Shown piece after piece: positions 25,874-34,323 of a DNA stretch of 64,000 nucleotides. The position numbers and the translations under genes were made by a program. The DNA comes from Burkholderiaceae bacterium (lineage in GTDB: Bacteria; Pseudomonadota; Gammaproteobacteria; Burkholderiales; Burkholderiaceae_E), in assembly GCA_016710525.1 (NCBI GenBank), contig JADJVQ010000006.1:124001-188000 (forward strand). Direction: 5' to 3'. The notes under the pieces were generated by a model. It ran no database searches. It had not been told where the DNA came from and saw only the letters and a program-made list of their open reading frames with translations. The first letter of the stretch is position 1. Each line of letters opens with the position of its first letter.

Positions 25874-26196
25874 CAGCGCTCCAGGTGCTGGAGTTTTTCC
25901 TTGACGTCCTTCCAGTCCTCGGCGTCGGCCAGGGGCGGCTTGGTGCGGGTGATGCTGGGCCACAGCTTGGCCAGTTCCGCATTCAACTCGACGAACTTCT
26001 GCTGTTCGGCCGGCACGTCTTCTTCGGCCAGGATCGCTTCGACCGGACATTCGGGGATGCACACGGCGCAGTCGATGCATTCGTCGGGATCGATGACGAG
26101 CATGTTGGGACCCTCGCGAAAACAGTCGACGGGGCAGACATCGACGCAGTCGGTGTACCGGCAGCGGATGCAGGATTCGGTGACGATGTGGGTCAT
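25873..26196 (-). CDS. fdxA: Seven-iron ferredoxin, FdxA type
   Basis: 107 residues. Cluster ligands are C9-x2-C12-x4-C17-x3-C21-P in the first half and CIDCAVCIPECP in the second, the pattern of [3Fe-4S][4Fe-4S] ferredoxins. A ~50-residue C-terminal extension is normal for this family. It is co-transcribed with the giant FAD oxidoreductase and MOSC genes (TGATG overlap) and divergent from the nicotinate operon. 6-Hydroxynicotinate reductase is classed as ferredoxin-dependent, so this protein is a good candidate electron donor. FdxA also occurs widely in unrelated contexts. A TAGAAT -10 box (minus strand, 26228-26233) lies 32 bp upstream of the ATG. Confidence 0.95.
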   Translation of the reverse strand: MTHIVTESCIRCRYTDCVDVCPVDCFREGPNMLVIDPDECIDCAVCIPECPVEAILAEEDVPAEQQKFVELNAELAKLWPSITRTKPPLADAEDWKDVKEKLQHLER

Positions 26197-26218
26197 GTTG
26201 TCGGTCCACGGACAAGAG

Positions 26219-26247
26219 TTGACGGCGATTCTACCGCGAGGTACTTT
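26219..26247 (+). promoter_or_regulatory. Candidate sigma-70 promoter of the nicotinate operon
   Basis: TTGACG (26219-26224) and TACTTT (26242-26247) are separated by 17 bases. The -35 matches 5/6 and the -10 matches 3/6. Transcription would begin near 26254, about 45 bp before the ATG of the first gene and immediately before the inverted repeat. A weak -10 with an operator just downstream would suit a repressible promoter. Confidence 0.4.
26228..26233 (-). promoter_or_regulatory. Candidate -10 box of the fdxA operon promoter
   Basis: Read on the minus strand this is TAGAAT, five of six matches to the sigma-70 -10 consensus, located 32 bp before the fdxA ATG. The expected -35 position (plus-strand 26251-26256, TGGTCG on minus) is a weak match, so an activator or an alternative -35 may be needed. 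The inverted repeat at 26259-26278 would sit just upstream of the -35 element. Confidence 0.4.
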
Positions 26248-26258
26248 GGGCGACCAGC

Positions 26259-26278
26259 AATGAAGCGTTTGCTTCATT
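26259..26278. promoter_or_regulatory. Perfect inverted repeat, candidate TetR-family operator
   Basis: Eight-base arms AATGAAGC and GCTTCATT flank a 4-base spacer (GTTT). The site lies 20 bp before the first gene of the nicotinate operon and just after the candidate promoter, where a bound repressor would block transcription. The TetR-family gene ending this operon (38999-39640) is the obvious candidate ligand-responsive repressor. It could also influence the divergent fdxA promoter. I found no second copy of the arms in other intergenic regions of the cluster. Confidence 0.55.
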
Positions 26279-26297
26279 AGCGCAGACGGGACGGGCG

Positions 26298-27182
26298 ATG
26301 ACGACACAGGCGCAGACGGCTTTTCGCCGGGCACTCTCGCTCGATGCGGCGCTGGCGGCGCTCGCCGCGGGCCCTTGCACCGTGCTGGCGGGCGGCACCG
26401 ACCTCTATGCCGGCTCGCCAGCCTCCCCGGGCGCGCCGCCGCTGCTCGACATCGGCTCGCTGGACACCTTGCGCCGCATCGAAACCTGTGCCTTCGAAGA
26501 TCGCCCGGCGATCCGCGTCGGTGCGCTGGCCACCTGGTCGGCGTTGCGCGACGATGGTCTGCCGCCATGGGCACGTGCCCTGGCGATCGCGGCGCGCGAC
26601 GTCGGCGGCGTGCAGATCCAGAACCGCGGCACCCTCGGGGGCAACGTGTGCAACGCGTCGCCGGCGGCCGATGGCGTGCCCGCCCTGCTGGCGCTCGATG
26701 CCCAGGTCGAGCTGGCCCGCCAGGGAGCGCGCCGGCGCATGCCGCTGTCGCGCTTCCTGCTCGGTCCGCGGCGAACCGCCCGCGAAGCGGACGAACTGGT
26801 GACCGGGTTCGTGCTGCCTGTGCCGCCGGCGCAGTCGCGCTCGACTTTCCTGAAGCTGGGTTCCCGGCGCTATCTGGTCATTTCGATCGCGATGGTGGCG
26901 ATGGCGATCGATGTCGGCGACGACCGCCGGATCGCGGCGGCGCGGCTGGCGGTCGGCGCCTGCGGGCCGGTGGCCAGCCGGCTGGGGCTGCTCGAATCGC
27001 GCCTGACCGGACTGGCGCTGCCGCTGGCGCCTGACGTGCTGGCACGGCTGATCGACGATGACACGCTGGCGCCGCTGCGGCCGATCGACGATGTCCGGGG
27101 CGGCGCGTCGTACCGCCGCGATGCGGTGACCACGCTGCTGGCGCGGGGACTCGCCGAAGTGACCCAGGAGGCGCTGGCATGA
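26298..27182 (+). CDS. FAD-binding subunit of a xanthine-dehydrogenase-family molybdenum hydroxylase (probable nicotinate dehydrogenase)
   Basis: 294 residues, the standard medium subunit of the family. The FAD-binding motifs VLAGGTDLY and QIQNRGTLGGNVCNASPAAD are intact, followed by the CO-dehydrogenase flavoprotein C-terminal domain. It should pass electrons from the iron-sulfur centres of the partner subunit to an acceptor. Its stop overlaps the next gene's ATG by 4 bases. With 6-hydroxynicotinate reductase two genes on, the likely reaction of the complex is hydroxylation of nicotinate at C6. Other N-heterocycle substrates cannot be excluded. Confidence 0.9.
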   Translation: MTTQAQTAFRRALSLDAALAALAAGPCTVLAGGTDLYAGSPASPGAPPLLDIGSLDTLRRIETCAFEDRPAIRVGALATWSALRDDGLPPWARALAIAARDVGGVQIQNRGTLGGNVCNASPAADGVPALLALDAQVELARQGARRRMPLSRFLLGPRRTAREADELVTGFVLPVPPAQSRSTFLKLGSRRYLVISIAMVAMAIDVGDDRRIAAARLAVGACGPVASRLGLLESRLTGLALPLAPDVLARLIDDDTLAPLRPIDDVRGGASYRRDAVTTLLARGLAEVTQEALA

Positions 27183-30079
27183 ATCGGCCGCCTGCGTTTC
27201 CGATGACACCGGCGACGACGCTGCAGATCAACGGCCGGCCGGTCCGCGTGACCGGCAGCGGCGCGCGGCGCCTGGCCGACGTGCTGCGTGACGACCTCGG
27301 GCTGACCGGCACCAAGATCGGCTGCAATGCCGGCGACTGCGGCGCCTGCACGGTGCTGCTCGACGGCGAACAGGTCTGCGCCTGCCTGGTGCCGATCGGC
27401 CAGTGCGAGGGCCGTGCCGTGTCGACCGTCGAAGGTTTGGCTGCGGGCGGCGATCGCGGGCCGGGCCTGGCCAGACTTCAGCAGGCTTTCATCGACCACG
27501 GCGCGGCGCAATGCGGCATCTGCACGCCGGGCATGCTGATGGCAGCCACCGATACCCTGCGGCGCCATCCGCAGCCCACCGAGGCACAAGTGCTCGACGG
27601 TCTGGGCGGGGTGCTGTGCCGGTGCACCGGATATCGCAAGATCGTCGAGGCCGTGCTGGCGGCAGGCGCGGCCCCCGGGCCTGCCGGGGCCGCGGCGGAA
27701 CCGGGCGGCTGCGGGGCGGTCTGTGCCGACCCCGGCGCCGGCGCCGCGGTGGGTGCGCGGCTGCCGCGGCGCGACGCGCTGGCCAAGGTGACCGGTACGG
27801 CGCGCTTCGGCGCTGACGAAGCCCCGGCCGATGCGCTGTGGCTGCGGGTCATCCGATCTCCCCATGCCAGCGCGATCTTCCGATATGGCGACCTCGGCGC
27901 CTTCGTCGCCCGTGCCGGTCTGCACGGCGTCGTGACCGCGGCGGACATTCCCAACAACCGGTTTGCGATCTTTGCCGACCTGCGCGATCAGCCGGCGATC
28001 GCCCCGGGGATCGTGCGCATGCCGGGCGAGGCGGTGCTGGTGGTGGCGGGTTGCCGCGAGGCGGTGCAGGCCCTCGACCTGAGCCTCGTGCCGATCGAGT
28101 ACGAGCTGCGATCGGCGCTGGCCGATGCCGAGCAGGCGCTCGCGCCGGGCGCGCCGCTCGTGCACGACCGGTGGCCCCAGAACGTGCTGTGCCGCGGCAG
28201 GGTGGTGCGCGGCGACGTCGATTCGGCGTTCGCGGTCGCGCCGGCCGATCGGGTGCTGCAGGCCGATCTGCGCACGGCCTATGTCGAACATGCCTACCTC
28301 GAACCCGAGGCCGGCTGGGCTGTGTGCACGCCCGCCACGTCGGGCCAGCGGGCACGCGTGACGGTCTTCGCCTGTACCCAGACGCCCTACATGGATCGCG
28401 ATGAAATCGCCTACATGTTCGAGCTCGAGCCGGCCGATGTGCGGATCGTGCCTTCCGAAGTGGGCGGCGGGTTCGGCGGGAAGCTCGACCTGTCGATCCA
28501 GCCGCTGCTGGTGGCGGCCGCGCGCAAGTTCGGCCGTCCGGCGCGGATCGTCTACGACCGTCCCGAATCGATGGCCTCGACGACCAAGCGTCATCCGGCG
28601 GCCATGCGGGCCCGGCTGGCGCTGGATTCGCAGGGCGACCTGCTGGCCTACGATTTCAGCGGCGACTTCAATACCGGCGCTTACGCGTCCTGGGGGCCGA
28701 CGGTTGCCAATCGCGTGCCGATTCATGCCAGCGGACCTTATCGGGTGCCGCACGTGCGTGCGCTGACCCGGGCGGTGCACACCCATGGCGCGGTGTCGGG
28801 CGCCTTTCGCGGTTTTGGAGTGCCGCAGGCCACGCTGCTGCTGGAAGGCCTGCTGGACGACGCGGCACGCAGCGTGGGCCAGGACCCGCTCGAATACCGG
28901 CTGCGCCAGGCATTGCGGGCCGGCGACACGACTCCCACCGGGCAGCGGCTCGAAGCCAGCGTGGGCCTGCGCGCCTGCCTGGACGCCCTGCGTGCCGGCT
29001 GGCGGCAGGCGCGCGAATCGGTTGCCGCGTTCAACGCGCAGGCCGCGCGTTCGTCCGATCCTCGAGTTCGTGGCACGGGTGTGGCCTGCATGTGGTACGG
29101 CATCGGCAATACCGTCATTGCCAATCCGTCGACGATGTCGATCGGGCTGCGCCCGGATGGCCGGTTCGTGCTCTACAACGGCGCGGTGGACATCGGGCAG
29201 GGCAGCTATACCGTCATGGCGCAGATCGCGGCCGATGCGCTGGGCGTGCCGGTCGGGCTGATCGACCAGGTGGGCGCCGACACCGACCTCACCGCCGATG
29301 CCGGCAAGAGCTCGGCATCGCGCCAGACCTTCGTGTCGGGCAACGCCGCCCGGCTGGCCGCTGAGCAGCTGCGCGAGCGCCTGCTTGCGCTGGCGGAACT
29401 TCCGCCCGGCTCGGCCCTGAACCTGCAGGGCGCATGGCTGATCGCCGAGACCGGGGGCGCGCCGCGCCGCCTGTCGCTGGCGAGCCTGCCCTGCGATGCA
29501 CGCGGCCATGTCGCCTTCGGCGAGGGCTACTTCAATCCGCCCACCGTGCCGCTGGACGCCGAGGGCCAGGGCGTGCCCTACGCCACCTATGGATTCGCCG
29601 CGCAGTTTGCCGTGGTCGAGGTCGATCCCGCGCTGGGCACGGTCAAGGTGCTGGCGATCCATGCGGCGCACGATGTCGGCCGGGCGATCAACCCGACCCA
29701 GGTCGAAGGTCAGGTGCATGGGGGCATTGCGCAGGGCCTGGGGCTGGCGCTGATGGAAGAGTACGTTCCAGGGCGCACCGACAATCTGCATGACTACCTG
29801 ATTCCCACGGCCGGCGACATTCCGCCGATCGTCGTGCACCTGATCGAAGATCCCGAACCGCTGGGCCCCTACGGCGCAAAGGGCGTCGGCGAACCGGCGC
29901 TGGTGGCCACCGCGCCGGCCATCCTGAATGCGATTCGCGATGCCGTCGGCGTGCGGCTTTCGCAGGTCCCGGTCACGCCGGATCGCCTGCGCGCCGCCCT
30001 TCGGCCGGGTGCGGCCGCCCCGGCAGGCGCGACCCGTGACCCGCGGCCGGCCCAGGACAACCAGGAACCCTCGCCATGA
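27179..30079 (+). CDS. Molybdopterin subunit fused to [2Fe-2S] domain, xanthine dehydrogenase family (probable nicotinate 6-hydroxylase)
   Basis: 966 residues. The N-terminal ~165 residues are a two-cluster [2Fe-2S] module: CNAGDCGAC from residue 49 with C69, and QCGICTPG with CRCTGY. After a Gly/Ala-rich linker comes a complete molybdopterin-binding domain with GGGFGGK, GAFRGFG and, near the C-terminus, the catalytic Glu region KGVGEPALVATAPAI. Small and large subunits, separate in many relatives, are therefore one chain. Selenium-dependent E. barkeri nicotinate dehydrogenase instead splits the Mo subunit in two. Nicotinate is inferred as substrate from the downstream genes. Confidence 0.9.
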   Translation: MNRPPAFPMTPATTLQINGRPVRVTGSGARRLADVLRDDLGLTGTKIGCNAGDCGACTVLLDGEQVCACLVPIGQCEGRAVSTVEGLAAGGDRGPGLARLQQAFIDHGAAQCGICTPGMLMAATDTLRRHPQPTEAQVLDGLGGVLCRCTGYRKIVEAVLAAGAAPGPAGAAAEPGGCGAVCADPGAGAAVGARLPRRDALAKVTGTARFGADEAPADALWLRVIRSPHASAIFRYGDLGAFVARAGLHGVVTAADIPNNRFAIFADLRDQPAIAPGIVRMPGEAVLVVAGCREAVQALDLSLVPIEYELRSALADAEQALAPGAPLVHDRWPQNVLCRGRVVRGDVDSAFAVAPADRVLQADLRTAYVEHAYLEPEAGWAVCTPATSGQRARVTVFACTQTPYMDRDEIAYMFELEPADVRIVPSEVGGGFGGKLDLSIQPLLVAAARKFGRPARIVYDRPESMASTTKRHPAAMRARLALDSQGDLLAYDFSGDFNTGAYASWGPTVANRVPIHASGPYRVPHVRALTRAVHTHGAVSGAFRGFGVPQATLLLEGLLDDAARSVGQDPLEYRLRQALRAGDTTPTGQRLEASVGLRACLDALRAGWRQARESVAAFNAQAARSSDPRVRGTGVACMWYGIGNTVIANPSTMSIGLRPDGRFVLYNGAVDIGQGSYTVMAQIAADALGVPVGLIDQVGADTDLTADAGKSSASRQTFVSGNAARLAAEQLRERLLALAELPPGSALNLQGAWLIAETGGAPRRLSLASLPCDARGHVAFGEGYFNPPTVPLDAEGQGVPYATYGFAAQFAVVEVDPALGTVKVLAIHAAHDVGRAINPTQVEGQVHGGIAQGLGLALMEEYVPGRTDNLHDYLIPTAGDIPPIVVHLIEDPEPLGPYGAKGVGEPALVATAPAILNAIRDAVGVRLSQVPVTPDRLRAALRPGAAAPAGATRDPRPAQDNQEPSP

Positions 30080-31536
30080 CCGCTGTCGACTCTGCGCCCA
30101 GCCGCGCGGCCCGCAAGATCGAGTGCAACGCCTGCCCGGTGCTCTGCCAGATCTCCGAAGGGCGCAGCGGCGCGTGCGACCGCTATGCCAACGTCGGGGG
30201 CGAGCTGACCCGCGTCGATCCGGTGCTGCTGCTGGGCCGGCAGGCGGCGGCGGTCGAGTTCTCGCGGCCCGCTGCCGACTGGGATGGCCGTCTCGTCGGC
30301 CCGGACGTGTTCGTCACCGGCGTGGGCGCCGGGACCACCTATCCCGACTACAAGCCGGCCCCGTTCATCATCGGCAGCGAAGTGGACGGCATCGACACCG
30401 TCACGGTGGTGACCGAAGGCATCTTCAGCTACTGCAGCTTTCGGGTGAAGATCGACACCGACCGGTTCCTGGGTCCCGAGCGGGCGCTGGTGCGCCACCA
30501 GGGCGAGGCGGTGGGCCATGTGACCACGCAGGAGTACGGCTCGCAGTTTCTGTCCCTGGGGGGCGTGCATCACCTGACCGCCGGCAGCAAGCGCGAGGGC
30601 CGCATCACCTGCGACCTGATGATGGCGATGGGCAACCGGGAGCCGGTCGACCTCGAGATCGAGGGCGGTGCGCATCTGCGCGTGCAGGCAGGCCAGGCCC
30701 CGATCGTCAACGGCCATCCCGAGCGCCGGATGCGGGTCGGTTGCGGCTCGGCCACGATCGGCATCTTCGCGCAGCAGTGGCTGGGCGAGGTCGACGAGGT
30801 CGTGGTGGTCGACGATCACATCACCGGCGTGCTGAGCGAGCACCAGGCGGGCAAGTGCCTGGACATGCCGGCCTCGGGCATCCGGCTGCGGGGGCGCAAG
30901 TCCACGCCGGGGCGCTATTTTCAGGTGGCCGCTCCGGGCACCGGATGGGGCGGTACCGACATCACCGATCCGCTGACCATCATCGAAGGCTGGAATCCCA
31001 AGGTTGCGCGCCCCGGACTTCGCCTGCTGATGGTCTCGACCACCGGCGACGATGCCGAGTACTTCGTGCTCGACGAATCGCTGCAGCCCGTGAAGGCCGA
31101 GATGCCGGCCGCGGTCGCGCGGGTCGTCGATCGCATCGGCGAGAACTGCGAACCCTCGCTGGCGACCGTGCTGTTCGTGGCCGGAGCAGGAGGCAGCCTG
31201 CGCGCCGGCGTCACCGAGAACCCGGTCCTGCTGACGCGTTCGATCAAGGATCTGCTCGTCAAGGTGACCTGTGGCGGTGCGCCTGCGTACGTCTGGCCGG
31301 GCGGGGGAATCACCGTCATGGTCGACGTGGCGCGGATGCCGGCCCGCAGCTTCGGCTGGGTTCCGACGCCGGCCATCGTCGCGCCGATCGAGTTCACGAT
31401 GCGCGTGGCCGACTACCGTGCCCTGGGCGGCCATGTCGAGCGGATGCGCTCGCTGGCCGACGTGATCGCACAGGGGCATGCGCGTGGTGAGGCCTGGGAT
31501 GTGCGCAATCCGTGGCCGGCCGGCGGCACGGTCTGA
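30076..31536 (+). CDS. 6-hydroxynicotinate reductase
   Basis: 486 residues. An N-terminal iron-sulfur motif (C17, C20, C24, C34: CNACPVLC then GAC) starts a protein I recognise as the 6-hydroxynicotinate reductase family. The E. barkeri enzyme reduces 6-hydroxynicotinate to 1,4,5,6-tetrahydro-6-oxonicotinate with reduced ferredoxin and contains iron-sulfur clusters and a covalently bound flavin. No membrane segment is seen. It starts at ATG 30076, overlapping the molybdenum subunit stop by 4 bases. The enamidase that would act on its product is in the same operon, which strongly supports the assignment. I could not locate a canonical flavinylation motif by eye. Confidence 0.85.
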   Translation: MTAVDSAPSRAARKIECNACPVLCQISEGRSGACDRYANVGGELTRVDPVLLLGRQAAAVEFSRPAADWDGRLVGPDVFVTGVGAGTTYPDYKPAPFIIGSEVDGIDTVTVVTEGIFSYCSFRVKIDTDRFLGPERALVRHQGEAVGHVTTQEYGSQFLSLGGVHHLTAGSKREGRITCDLMMAMGNREPVDLEIEGGAHLRVQAGQAPIVNGHPERRMRVGCGSATIGIFAQQWLGEVDEVVVVDDHITGVLSEHQAGKCLDMPASGIRLRGRKSTPGRYFQVAAPGTGWGGTDITDPLTIIEGWNPKVARPGLRLLMVSTTGDDAEYFVLDESLQPVKAEMPAAVARVVDRIGENCEPSLATVLFVAGAGGSLRAGVTENPVLLTRSIKDLLVKVTCGGAPAYVWPGGGITVMVDVARMPARSFGWVPTPAIVAPIEFTMRVADYRALGGHVERMRSLADVIAQGHARGEAWDVRNPWPAGGTV

Positions 31537-31570
31537 TCGCGATGCTGCGCCGCTTGCTCCGCGCTGCGGG

Positions 31571-32422
31571 ATGGATCTGATGGGCCCGGTTCATGCACGG
31601 CTCGGTCCGCAGCGCTGGCATTTCCAGCACGGTCCGATCGATCTGATCATCGGCGCGCACGGCGATGACGAGGCCGTGCGCGAATCGCTTGCGCGCGCCT
31701 GGGCACGCTTCGCGACGGTGCTGCCCGAACTGACCGGCGAGCTGGCGCTGCTGCGCCTGCCGGTGGCCGAGCCCTGCCCGGTGCGAGGTCCGATCGCGCG
31801 GCGGATGTGGCGGGCCTGCGTGCCGTTCGCCCCCGACTTCATCACCCCGATGGCGGCGGTGGCCGGCAGTGTCGCCCAGGAGATCCTCGACAGTTTCGTT
31901 CGGGACGGGGTGCACCGGGCCTGGGTCAACAACGGCGGCGACATTGCCCTGCACCTGCAGGCGGACCAACGAGCGGTGCTGGCCGTGTGCGCGGATCCGG
32001 CGGCGCCGCCGTCGCCGTCGGACCGGGTCGTGATCGAGGCGGACAGTCCGGTGCGCGGCGTGGCCACCAGCGGCTGGCGCGGGCGCAGCTTCTCGCTGGG
32101 CATCGCCGACGCGGTCACGGTGCTGGCATGCGAGGCAGCCCAGGCCGATGCCGCGGCCACCATGATCGCCAACCAGGTCGACTGCGAGGACGAGGCGATC
32201 GTGCGGCGTCCGGCCTGCGAACTGAAGGACGACACCGACCTGGGAGCACGGCTGGTGACGGTGCAGGTGGGGCCGCTTTCGCCGGCCAAGGCGCAGTGCG
32301 CACTCGAACGCGGCGCCCGCTATGCGCAGTCGCTGATTGCGCGCGAGCTCATCACGCAGGCGATGTTGTCCCTGCAGGGTCGATCGCGTATCGTCGTGCC
32401 GTCAAAACAGAGGCTTTCATGA
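31571..32422 (+). CDS. UPF0280 family protein (ApbE-like fold), candidate flavin transferase for the reductase
   Basis: 283 residues. The FQHGPIDLIIGA start and the NNGGDIALHL segment are characteristic of UPF0280, a family distantly related to ApbE, the FMN transferase that attaches flavin to protein threonines. It has no signal peptide, unlike ApbE, so it would act in the cytoplasm. The gene follows 6-hydroxynicotinate reductase, whose studied relative carries covalent flavin, so a dedicated flavin-attaching role is an attractive inference, not a demonstrated one. ATG 31571 is chosen, with ATG 31580 possible; an upstream frame extension runs into the previous gene. Its stop overlaps the next ATG (ATGA). 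Confidence 0.82.
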   Translation: MDLMGPVHARLGPQRWHFQHGPIDLIIGAHGDDEAVRESLARAWARFATVLPELTGELALLRLPVAEPCPVRGPIARRMWRACVPFAPDFITPMAAVAGSVAQEILDSFVRDGVHRAWVNNGGDIALHLQADQRAVLAVCADPAAPPSPSDRVVIEADSPVRGVATSGWRGRSFSLGIADAVTVLACEAAQADAAATMIANQVDCEDEAIVRRPACELKDDTDLGARLVTVQVGPLSPAKAQCALERGARYAQSLIARELITQAMLSLQGRSRIVVPSKQRLS

Positions 32423-33003
32423 CCGTCCAGATCCGCAAGCTCATCGTCAACGTCGAAGAGACCCGCCGCGAGATGGGGCGTCCGGTCGAGCCGCCCACCC
32501 GCAAGGCGGTGGCCATTGCCGTGATCGTCAATCCATATGCCGGTCGCGACAGCGAGCACCTCGACGAGCTGATCGCGATCGGCGAAGAGCTGGGCGAACT
32601 GCTCGGTCGGCGCTGCGTCGCGGCGCTCGGCATCGAGCCGTCTCAGGCGCAAAGCTACGGCAAGGCCGCGATCGTGGGCGAGGGCGGCGAGCTCGAACAT
32701 GCCGCCGCGATCCTGCATCCCAAACTGGGTGCGCCACTTCGCCGCGCGGTCGAAAAGGGCGCGGCGCTGGTACCCTCTGCCAAGAAGATGGGCGGCATGG
32801 GGACGGCGATCGACGTGCCCCTGGGTCACAAGGATGCGGCCTTCGTGCGCAGCCACTTCGATGCCGTCGAGGCGCGCGTGGCCGATGCGCCGCGCGCCGG
32901 CGAGATCGTCGTGGCGGTGGCGGTGACCGACAGCGGTCGGCCCGCGCCGCGCATCGGCGGACTGCAGGCTCACGAGATCAAGGGCGAGGACGGCCTGCGC
33001 TGA
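32419..33003 (+). CDS. AA_synth (DUF1185) family protein
   Basis: 194 residues of the 'amino acid synthesis' family (PF06684), named from weak early evidence; the biochemical function is unknown. Recognisable stretches are IRKLIVNVEETRREMGR at the start, VIVNPYAGR, and GGMGTAIDVPLGHKDAAFVRSHFD. There is no signal or membrane segment. It is tightly coupled (4-base overlap) with UPF0280 and 6-hydroxynicotinate reductase, so a role in handling an intermediate such as formylglutarate, or in cofactor maturation, is possible. Nothing in the sequence decides between these. Confidence 0.82.
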   Translation: MTVQIRKLIVNVEETRREMGRPVEPPTRKAVAIAVIVNPYAGRDSEHLDELIAIGEELGELLGRRCVAALGIEPSQAQSYGKAAIVGEGGELEHAAAILHPKLGAPLRRAVEKGAALVPSAKKMGGMGTAIDVPLGHKDAAFVRSHFDAVEARVADAPRAGEIVVAVAVTDSGRPAPRIGGLQAHEIKGEDGLR

Positions 33004-33087
33004 GCGAGGCCGGCCAGGCCGCGAACCATCCAGCCGTGGGTACGAATCCGCAAGACATAGCCAACCGATCCACAACAGGGGAAACAC

Positions 33088-34281
33088 ATGAAGCATATGA
33101 TCGCGGCATTGGCCGCAGCGGGATTCGCGCTGGCCGCAGCCACCGTCGGGGCCCAGCCCATCCGTGTCGGCGAACTGAACAGCTACAAGAGCCAGCCGGC
33201 TTTCCTGGATCCGTACAAGAAGGGCTGGGAGCTCGCGCTCGAAGAAATCAACGCGGCCGGTGGTGTGCTGGGCCGCAAGATGGAGGTGATTTCGCGTGAC
33301 GACAACGGCAATCCCGGCGATGCGGTCCGGGTTGCCGAAGAACTGGTGTCGCGGGAGAAGGCCGATGTGATCTTCGGCACGTTCCTGTCGCACATCGGTC
33401 TGGCCGTGACCGATTTCGCCAAGCAGCGCAAGGTGCTGTTCCTGGCGGCCGAGCCGCTCACCGACAAGGTCACCTGGCAGAACGGCAACCGGTACACCTA
33501 TCGCCTGCGCCCCTCGACCTACGTGCAGGCGGCGATGCTGGTTCCCGAGGCGGCCAAGCTCAAGAAGAAGCGCTGGGCCATCGTGTATCCCAACTACGAG
33601 TACGGCCAGTCGGCGGCGGCGACCTTCAAGGAACTGCTGAAGAAGGCGCAGCCCGATGTCGAGTTCGTCGGCGAGCAGGCGCCCGCCCTGGGCCGCATCG
33701 ATGCCGGCGCGGTGGCGCAGGCGCTGGCCGATCTGAAGCCCGACGCGATCTTCAATGTGCTGTTCGGCGCCGACCTGTCCAAGTTCGTCCGCGAGGGCAA
33801 TACCCGCGGGCTGTTCAAGGACCGCGCGGTGGTGAGCCTGCTCACGGGCGAGCCCGAGTATCTCGACCCGTTGCGCGACGAGGCCCCTGAAGGCTGGATC
33901 GTCACCGGCTACCCCTGGTACAGCCTGAAGACGGCCGAACACGACAAGTTCCTGCTGGCCTACCAGAAGAAGTGGAAAGAGTATCCGCGCCTGGGTTCGA
34001 TCGTCGGTTACGCGTCGCTGATGTCGGTGGCCGCGGCCATCAAGAAGGCCGGCAGCACCGACACCGAAAAAATGGTCGCGGCGTTCAAGGGGCTCCAGGT
34101 CGACACGCCACTGGGCCGGATCACCTATCGCGCCCAGGACAACCAGTCGACGATGGGCGCCTATGTGGGCGTGACCACGGTCAATCAGGGGCGCGGCGTC
34201 ATGAAGAATTTCCGCTACATCGACGGCAGCGCGGTGATGCCGCCCGATGCGGTGGTGGCCAAGCTTCGGCCCGCGCAATAA
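33088..34281 (+). CDS. ABC transporter periplasmic substrate-binding protein (branched-chain amino acid type)
   Basis: 397 residues. A Sec signal peptide (cleavage near residue 22, after VGA) precedes a type I periplasmic-binding fold (IRVGELNSYKSQPAF, RDDNGNPGDAVRVAEEL, YPNYEYGQSAAATF). A strong AGGGGAA ribosome site lies before ATG 33088. It is followed by permease and two ATPase genes, making a full importer. Given the operon, the ligand is more likely nicotinate or a related ring carboxylate than leucine. Several members of this family bind aromatic acids, so ligand choice is inferred from context. Confidence 0.92.
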   Translation: MKHMIAALAAAGFALAAATVGAQPIRVGELNSYKSQPAFLDPYKKGWELALEEINAAGGVLGRKMEVISRDDNGNPGDAVRVAEELVSREKADVIFGTFLSHIGLAVTDFAKQRKVLFLAAEPLTDKVTWQNGNRYTYRLRPSTYVQAAMLVPEAAKLKKKRWAIVYPNYEYGQSAAATFKELLKKAQPDVEFVGEQAPALGRIDAGAVAQALADLKPDAIFNVLFGADLSKFVREGNTRGLFKDRAVVSLLTGEPEYLDPLRDEAPEGWIVTGYPWYSLKTAEHDKFLLAYQKKWKEYPRLGSIVGYASLMSVAAAIKKAGSTDTEKMVAAFKGLQVDTPLGRITYRAQDNQSTMGAYVGVTTVNQGRGVMKNFRYIDGSAVMPPDAVVAKLRPAQ

Positions 34282-34323
34282 GTTGCCTCGGCCGCCTCGC
34301 ACGCCGGCACCGACAGCCCCCGC

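Noticed and set aside
26870..29839. A 989-codon minus-strand open frame opposite the molybdenum subunit
   Set aside because: It results from high GC at third positions of the true gene; its composition (Arg/His/Gly) is not protein-like and it crosses two plus-strand genes with strong motifs.
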